Positions 58,038 to 64,000 of a stretch of DNA of 64,000 nucleotides are shown here, one piece after another. Under the pieces are notes generated by a model that did no database searches, was not told the origin of the DNA, and was given only the letters and a program-made list of their open reading frames with translations. Made by a program: the position numbers and the translations under genes. Each line of letters starts with the position of its first letter. Within the stretch, counting starts at the first letter, position 1. Source of the DNA: Opitutaceae bacterium (GTDB lineage Bacteria > Verrucomicrobiota > Verrucomicrobiia > Opitutales > Opitutaceae); assembly GCA_028284235.1 (NCBI GenBank), contig JANQSC010000077.1, forward strand, positions 54,554-118,553, written 5' to 3'.

Positions 58038-59720
58038 TCATACATTCGCAGTTTGTTCTCTGACTCCTCGCAATATCCACCCTCCTGCCAGAGCAACGCA
58101 AGCGCCGACACAGGCGACCAAGAAGCGTCCCGTATCCGAAGCAAGGCCCAGCCCCGCGATCAAGCATCCCGTCGCCAAGATTCCAATACCAATCACGCGT
58201 ACACCGTGTACATTCTCGCGACTGGGTTCGCCACTCTCGGCTCTGCTTTCCGCAATTTGAGATTCCGCTCGAATTCTCTCGACGCGAGCCGCTTCGTACT
58301 CGCGGAATTGCGGGGTGTCGACTACCGTTCGAGCCGCGTAGGTTTCATAGACCGCCATCAAGGCCAAAGGCAGCAATGCTCCAAGAGCCATTGATTGAGC
58401 CTGAGTCAAATCGTGGACGCCACTCCATTTGAAAAACGAGTTCACGGCGAGGCAAATAAGCGTGACGCCCAAAACAGTCCGCCCGGTGTGGCGTTTGGAG
58501 AACAGGGCCCAGAGCATCGGAATGTACATCGCTCCGCCGGTAATCGCCCCCACCGCCCAGATCACGCTCAAAATCCCTCCCATGTGGTCCACCAGCAAAG
58601 CGATGAACAAAGTCGCTAGCCCGAACAGCGTCGTGGACAAGCGAGCGACGTAGATAAGCTGCTTTTCCGAGGCGTTCGGCTTTATCGACTTGTAAAGGTC
58701 GTTGGTGAACACACCCGACATGATATTCAAAGTCGTGTTTACCGAGCTGGCAGTGGCGAAAATCATCGCGCCGACCATCAACCCCAGCATCCCCATCGGG
58801 AGCACCTCCTTGGACATGAACATGTAGGCGTGGTTCGCCTCCCCGGCGTCGATGTCCAAGGCGGGATTGTAGATGCGGTAAATCATGGGCGGCAGCATCC
58901 AGATAACTGGGCTGACAATGTACAAGCAGCCAAAGAGCATCGCCACTTTTTTGGAATCCTTGGGCGTTCTCACGCTCGTATAGCGCTGCACGTACGCCCA
59001 ATTGCCTGCGATGAAACACAGATTGTAGAGCCCGAATCCGATGTAGAAAAGCGGCGTGATCTCGCCCGTCGTGAAATTGAAAAACCCATCTGGCGAGCTG
59101 GCAAGAAATCCGTCCAGTCCGCCTATTCTGTCGAAGGCGATCGGGACGATAATGACTACTGCCGCCGTCAGTATTATAAATTGCAATACGTCGGTAACGA
59201 TGACCGCCCACAAGCCGCCCGTCGCCGTGTAAAGCACGATCACCAACGCCAGAAACACCACCGCGTATTCGAAGGGAATGCCCGTCGCCCCTTCCACGAT
59301 CTTGGCAACGGGGTACAGAAACGCCCCGCTGGTGAAAACGGAAATCGCCACGAACAAGTAGGTGTAGGCCTTCTTCACGCCTTCCCCCAGCCGGGCTCCG
59401 ATAAACTCCGCTCCCGTGAGCACGCCCGTGTTTCGCCACCGGGCCGCGATGAATCCCGCGATGGCGAAACCCGCCAAACACATAGTCCATTGAATGCCCA
59501 CCGATACCCATCCGTGAATGTACGCCAGCGATCCCCAAGCCACGAACGTGCCCGCCGAAAAAAAGCTCATGAACAAGGAAAGCCCATTGATCCACCAAGG
59601 CACGGCGCCGCCGCCCGCGAAGAAGGTCTTCATGTTCTTCCCCGTCCGGGAAAACGACATCCCCGCCGCTAGCACGCCAAACGTGAAGACGAAGATCACT
59701 ATATAGTCCAACTTCGACAT
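58038..59720 (-). CDS. SSS family sodium:solute symporter
   Basis: TFFAGGGAVPWWINGLSLFMSFFSAGTFVAWGSLAY; multi-TM. Confidence 0.92.
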   Translation of the reverse strand: MSKLDYIVIFVFTFGVLAAGMSFSRTGKNMKTFFAGGGAVPWWINGLSLFMSFFSAGTFVAWGSLAYIHGWVSVGIQWTMCLAGFAIAGFIAARWRNTGVLTGAEFIGARLGEGVKKAYTYLFVAISVFTSGAFLYPVAKIVEGATGIPFEYAVVFLALVIVLYTATGGLWAVIVTDVLQFIILTAAVVIIVPIAFDRIGGLDGFLASSPDGFFNFTTGEITPLFYIGFGLYNLCFIAGNWAYVQRYTSVRTPKDSKKVAMLFGCLYIVSPVIWMLPPMIYRIYNPALDIDAGEANHAYMFMSKEVLPMGMLGLMVGAMIFATASSVNTTLNIMSGVFTNDLYKSIKPNASEKQLIYVARLSTTLFGLATLFIALLVDHMGGILSVIWAVGAITGGAMYIPMLWALFSKRHTGRTVLGVTLICLAVNSFFKWSGVHDLTQAQSMALGALLPLALMAVYETYAARTVVDTPQFREYEAARVERIRAESQIAESRAESGEPSRENVHGVRVIGIGILATGCLIAGLGLASDTGRFLVACVGACVALAGGWILRGVREQTANV

Positions 59721-59943
59721 GGGCAGGAAGAGATTCGGCGAGGCTAGGTGAAGGTCAGGGGTAGAAAGGGTTTTCAGGCGCGGATCCGCCGTTTGGAGAA
59801 CGGTTGACCAAGACTATCCCACTCACTGAATCAATAATCGAACGCCATGGAGGTCAACAGTTGACTAACTTTGTTCATCGCACGCCGAATTCAGTGTTTT
59901 CCGTTCGAAACAGCCCGTCGACGGGCTACAGCTCGCCACGCTT

Positions 59944-61725
59944 CTAAAGCGGCCAGAAAAAGAGGATCGCCGGCAATCCGACCAACACGACGAGTATCTC
60001 CAAGGGAAGGCCCATCCGCCAGTAGTCCCCGAACTGGTAGCCACCGGGGCCCATAATGATCGTGTTGTTCTTGTGCCCAATCGGAGTCAAGAACGCGCAA
60101 GACGCCGCCACCGCGACCGCCATGAGAAACGCGTCCGGATTGGCCCCCAGGCGATTGGCGATCTCCACGCCGATCGGCGCCGCGATCAAGGCCGTCGCCA
60201 CGTTGTTGAGCACGTCCGACAAGGTCATCGTCACAATCATCAACACCGCCAGCACCAGAATCGTCGGGAATCCGGACGTCCAATTCACAATCTGGCTGGC
60301 GATAATATCCGTGCCGCCGCTCGCCTCCAGGGCCGCGCCAATCGGGATCATCGAAGCCAGCAACACAATCACCGACCACTCCACGGACTGATACACTTGC
60401 TTCAGGCTCACAATTTTGATGGCGATGAAGGCTACGACCACCGCTGCCAGAGCAAGCGGCAAGTACACCCAGCCCATCGCCGAACCAAGTATCGCTGCCG
60501 CGAATACGCCGACCGAAAGCCACGCTTTGCTTCGCTGCACGATCTCGAGCCCCCGGTCCGCCAAAGGAAGGCACTCCAGCCATTCCACCACGTCGGGCAA
60601 CCGGTCCTCCGGACCCTGCAAGAGAAGCAAGTCGCCGGCCTGAATCCGAACTTTGCGCAAACGCTCGTGGATTTGGCGACCGTTTCTCGAGATTCCCAAC
60701 AAAATGACGCCTTGCCGATAGAGCAGCCGAACATCCATAGCGGAACGACCCGCGATTCGACTGTCGGGGGGAACGGCGACCTCGATCAAGGCGGTGCTGC
60801 CGGCAGCGATTTCCTCGTGCTTCTTCGTCTGGCTGTAGGTCAATCCCCCTTCGCCTAAAAACTGATCGATCGCCTCCGGGCCGCCTTCGATGACAAGAAT
60901 GTCGCCCTTGCGCATCGTCTCGCGACGGACACTCCCCGGCAATCGCTTCCCGCGGCGAACGAGACCCAGGACTTGGACGTCCTTGTCGTCCGCGACCGCC
61001 TCCGCCTCGCTCACGCGCTCCCCGACAAACCGGGACTCCTCCGGTATTGAAAGTTCGGACACATAGCCTTCGAGGTCCTGCAATTTGGATACGGAATCGT
61101 TCTTGCCACGAGCGGTGGGGATGAGTCGCCACCCCACCAGAGCCACGAACAATACGCCGACCACCGCCACGATCAGCCCGACCGGAGCGAAATCGAACAT
61201 ACCGTACGGCTCTCCCAACGCGTCTTCGCGAAAGGTAGCGATCACTACATTGGGCGGGGTCCCGATCAAGGTGATCATTCCACCCAGTATCGAAGCGAAG
61301 GAAAGCGGCATAAGCGTCAGGGCCGGGCTTCGCTTGGCCTTCGTCGCGGTTTGAATGTCCATCGGCATGAGCAACGCCAAAGCCGCCACATTGTTCATAA
61401 TCGCCGAAAGCAAGGCCGCCACGCCCGACATAATTCCGATGTGGGCGCCCAAAGAGCGAGAGGAGTCGATCAACTTCTTGGCGAGCAGCTCGATCGCCCC
61501 GGAACGGTTCAACCCCTTGCTAATAATCAAAACCAAAGCGATAATCACCACCGCCGGATGACCGAAACCCGAAAACACGTCTTCCTTTGGGACAACTCCC
61601 AGCAAGTAGGCGACCACCAGAGCTGTGAACGCTACCAAGTCGTAGCGGAATCTTCCCCACAGCAAGAACCCGAAGATCAGCGCGATGAGGCCGAAGAGCG
61701 TAATCTGGTCAAACGAAAGATCCAT
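59944..61725 (-). CDS. SLC13/DASS-type permease with central RCK_C (TrkA-C) domains
   Basis: SAIMNNVAALALLMP; LIGTPPNVVIATF; two TrkA-C-like segments; DVLNNVATALIAAPIG. Confidence 0.9.
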   Translation of the reverse strand: MDLSFDQITLFGLIALIFGFLLWGRFRYDLVAFTALVVAYLLGVVPKEDVFSGFGHPAVVIIALVLIISKGLNRSGAIELLAKKLIDSSRSLGAHIGIMSGVAALLSAIMNNVAALALLMPMDIQTATKAKRSPALTLMPLSFASILGGMITLIGTPPNVVIATFREDALGEPYGMFDFAPVGLIVAVVGVLFVALVGWRLIPTARGKNDSVSKLQDLEGYVSELSIPEESRFVGERVSEAEAVADDKDVQVLGLVRRGKRLPGSVRRETMRKGDILVIEGGPEAIDQFLGEGGLTYSQTKKHEEIAAGSTALIEVAVPPDSRIAGRSAMDVRLLYRQGVILLGISRNGRQIHERLRKVRIQAGDLLLLQGPEDRLPDVVEWLECLPLADRGLEIVQRSKAWLSVGVFAAAILGSAMGWVYLPLALAAVVVAFIAIKIVSLKQVYQSVEWSVIVLLASMIPIGAALEASGGTDIIASQIVNWTSGFPTILVLAVLMIVTMTLSDVLNNVATALIAAPIGVEIANRLGANPDAFLMAVAVAASCAFLTPIGHKNNTIIMGPGGYQFGDYWRMGLPLEILVVLVGLPAILFFWPL

Positions 61726-61811
61726 AAACCAATCCCGCCCTTATCGTAGATTTAAGCGACCGCCTCAACACCTTTCCTAAAACAGATGGTAACTGATCAG
61801 CATACCTACAT

Positions 61812-61840
61812 AAGGTGGAACGCGCCGTCCCGACGCGTTC
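61812..61840. repeat. AAGGTGGAACGCGCCGTCCCGACGCGTT hairpin repeat
   Basis: Second copy of the 26196-26230 repeat. Confidence 0.8.
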
Positions 61841-61924
61841 GCTCCATCGATGAACGCGAGATTGTAGCAACGTATCAACTAGACAGTGACGAGTGTAGTA
61901 GTCGTTGATTCCCCATTTTATTCA

Positions 61925-62100
61925 AAATCCTTGTCCAGGCCCTCAAAGAGGGACGGGATCCTTGTGACGCGGCATAGCGCGTCATTTCGCCGCGAGGCGA
62001 CTGTTAAGCTAATTTTTATAAACAGTGATCTCTTCGAGATCAAATTCCATCCCCCGAGCGGGATGGAACCAGGATCTGTCCTTGCAGGACAGACAAGGTC
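61925..62100. repeat. three-hairpin repeat, inverted pair (heads inward)
   Basis: AAATCCTTGTCC[..]GGGATCCTTGTGACGC..GCGTCATTTCGCC..GGCGACTGTTAA | AACAGT[GATCTCttcGAGATC]AAA[TTCCATCCC..GGGATGGAA]CCAGGAT[CTGTCCttgcAGGACAG]ACAAGGT. Confidence 0.85.
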
Positions 62101-62129
62101 TCTAAACAACCTGTGCTCGCAACTACAAG

Positions 62130-63890
62130 CTAACCGTCCGTTGTTTCTCTTGTAGCAGACGCCTTGATCAAGCGCCGGACGCCCGCGTAGAGGATGCCCG
62201 CGATGACGAGTAACGAAAGCGCAAATACAAGGATTATTCCCCGCCCACTGTCCGCGATGAGCGCGAGGAAAACCATCGCTCCGCAGCAGACAAGCAAACT
62301 GACAATGACAATGTTCGCCGGCATGGGGTCGAACTTCCCCGGGGCCGCGTAGGTCTCCATGTCCTTGACCATCGACTTGCGTTGACTTTCAAGCTTGTCC
62401 CAACCCGGATCGGTCACCCGGTTCCGCCACTCCAGGTACACCAGCATCAAAACCGGCAGCACCACTCCGATGCAGACCTCGACGTTCTTGGAGTTGGCTT
62501 TCAAATACTCGATCGTCCCGACCAACCCTTCGAATTGAAGCATCCAAGGGTTGCTCGTAATGCCAAATTTGACAATTGCTCCTAACGAAAAGCAGGACAG
62601 CGACACCCAAAGCATGTCTTTGATACCAATATGCTTGCTAAACAATCCCCACAGCGCCGGAGCATATAAGGGAACAACCAGCAGCGAATTGATCGCTATA
62701 ATCAACTTCTCCGCTCCGCCCATATACGGTACAAGCAAGGCCGAGCCAATCAACAGTCCGCCGATGAGCACCGTAAACACCCGCCCCGTGCGCACTAGCG
62801 AAGACTCGGTCGCGTTCGGCTTGAAAAGCGGACGGTAGAAATCGTTGGTCAAAACGCCGGCGAATACATTGAGCTGGGAGCTGACCATACTCGCGGTGGC
62901 GGAAAACATCGCCGCGAACATCAGCCCCAGAACTCCCGGCGGCAATACCGACTGGGCCGCCAGAATATACGCCTGCCCCGGATTGACTTCCGGACCCACA
63001 CCGCGGTAGAGCAGCGGAGGCAACAACCAGAAAAGCGGCGTTGTCAAGTAAAGCGCCCCAAACAAGTAGCACCCCTTGCGAGCGTCTTTCGGCGAACGAA
63101 CCGCTATAAAGCGCTGCACGAACGCCCATTCCGCCCCCGTGATGAAGAAATTAATGAGCACCCAGCCCATGAGAAAGAACCACCCGTAGCCTCCAGCGAC
63201 CGGCGAAAGGAAATTCTCCGGCACGTTGGCCATGAACGCGGCGGCGCTGTCCACCTTGAATATCATCAAAACGGATACGAGAAATACCACCAGCGTTAGG
63301 ACGATAAACTGGAGTACGTCCGTCATCAACACCGCCCAAAGCCCGCCTTGCATGGTATAGATGACCACGATCGCCCCGAAAAACACGACCGCCCAGGTCA
63401 AAGACAGCGTCCCGGTCGCCGGATCCCTCAAGAAGTTGCCCTCGTCGAGGGGGATGAGCGCCACCAGCAGCAGCGCCAGCGCGTAGAGCGATACCGATAC
63501 GCCCATGATCCGCTTGATCATCATCGCCCAGGTAAACAAGTGAAGCCCCGCGGTCCCGTACCGCAGCTTGATGTACTCGGCCGGAGTCGATATCCCCAAC
63601 CGGTTCCAGCGACCCGCCACCCAGAATCCGACCGCTAAAGCCGCGATCCCGTAGCAAGTATTGATCATGATCGCCACAAATCCCAGCCGGTACGCAATCC
63701 CTCCCCAGACCACAAACGTGCTGGCGGAGAACATCGTCATAAACCCGCTCAAACCCGACACCCACCAGGGGGACTGCCGTCCCGCAGCAAACATGTCCTT
63801 CTGGTCCGTGATCCGCTTGGACGTGACCCAGCTGATGGCGAACAAGCCGATAATATATAGAACAACCGTTGTGTAGTCGAAGCTAACCAT
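62130..63890 (-). CDS. SSS family sodium:solute symporter
   Basis: AAGRQSPWWVSGLSGFMTMFSASTFVVWGGIAYRLG; multi-TM. Confidence 0.92.
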   Translation of the reverse strand: MVSFDYTTVVLYIIGLFAISWVTSKRITDQKDMFAAGRQSPWWVSGLSGFMTMFSASTFVVWGGIAYRLGFVAIMINTCYGIAALAVGFWVAGRWNRLGISTPAEYIKLRYGTAGLHLFTWAMMIKRIMGVSVSLYALALLLVALIPLDEGNFLRDPATGTLSLTWAVVFFGAIVVIYTMQGGLWAVLMTDVLQFIVLTLVVFLVSVLMIFKVDSAAAFMANVPENFLSPVAGGYGWFFLMGWVLINFFITGAEWAFVQRFIAVRSPKDARKGCYLFGALYLTTPLFWLLPPLLYRGVGPEVNPGQAYILAAQSVLPPGVLGLMFAAMFSATASMVSSQLNVFAGVLTNDFYRPLFKPNATESSLVRTGRVFTVLIGGLLIGSALLVPYMGGAEKLIIAINSLLVVPLYAPALWGLFSKHIGIKDMLWVSLSCFSLGAIVKFGITSNPWMLQFEGLVGTIEYLKANSKNVEVCIGVVLPVLMLVYLEWRNRVTDPGWDKLESQRKSMVKDMETYAAPGKFDPMPANIVIVSLLVCCGAMVFLALIADSGRGIILVFALSLLVIAGILYAGVRRLIKASATRETTDG

Positions 63891-63940
63891 GGGGATTTTG
63901 AGGGTCGAAGAGTGGGGAACTAGGAGCGCAAGTAATCTCG

Positions 63941-64000
63941 TAGGGCCGGCGCTTGCGCCGCGCCGCGTTTGTTCAATTTCGTCGGCATTCGCGGCGCGGC
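63941..64000. repeat. TAGGGC-type palindromic repeat, truncated by window end
   Basis: TAGGGCCGGCGCTTGCGCCGCGCCGCG, matching 46531 and 54332. Confidence 0.7.

Noticed and set aside
58345-59598. Long antisense ORFs (58345-59598, 59891-61132, 44279-45340, 8162-9292, 18432-19424, 3370-4395)
   Set aside because: Each lies opposite or in another frame of a well-supported gene; high GC removes stops, and the proteins are low-complexity R/G/H-rich.
51530-62155. ORFs 51530-51727 and 61886-62155 encode similar peptides (ILVTRHSASFRREATVK...NSDL.EI.F) and could look like a small gene family
   Set aside because: They are chance translations of the three-hairpin repeat; similarity comes from the DNA repeat and there is no ribosome-binding site or codon constraint.

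Overview
The window is about 64 kb of GC-rich bacterial chromosome. Gene content suggests a marine Verrucomicrobiota (Opitutae-like) glycan degrader; this taxonomic call is inference. About 42 protein genes can be supported: seven Cys-type sulfatases, three SSS sodium:solute symporters, an SLC13-type permease, a 1306-aa TonB-dependent receptor, a GH88/105-like hydrolase, an enolase-superfamily enzyme, four Gfo/Idh/MocA proteins (one fused to an SGNH hydrolase domain), two planctomycete-style cytochrome pairs (DUF1552+DUF1592 and DUF1501+DUF1549/1553), two ECF sigma loci, NAD-malic enzyme, RsgA, AqpZ, prolyl oligopeptidase and a LacI regulator. No rRNA, tRNA, CRISPR array or transposase was recognised. 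The most interesting items are: (1) a two-TM protein at 19095-19931 whose soluble domain aligns by eye with the cyclic-dinucleotide-binding domain of STING, with no CD-NTase anywhere in the window and an upstream cupredoxin/beta-propeller gene 27 nt away; (2) a recombination scar at about 21498-21706 that fuses a diverged copy of that gene's 3' tail to a DUF1501 tail; (3) a dispersed modular repeat in which three hairpins are joined by conserved linkers (AACAG-hp1-AA-hp2-CARGAT-hp3-ACARGAT), with stems that differ between copies but keep pairing, always in inverted pairs; (4) a leader-ORF plus terminator arrangement upstream of rsgA; (5) TAGGGC palindromes and 9-bp GWCCTATAN tandem repeats, one of which encodes the hydrophobic core of a signal peptide.
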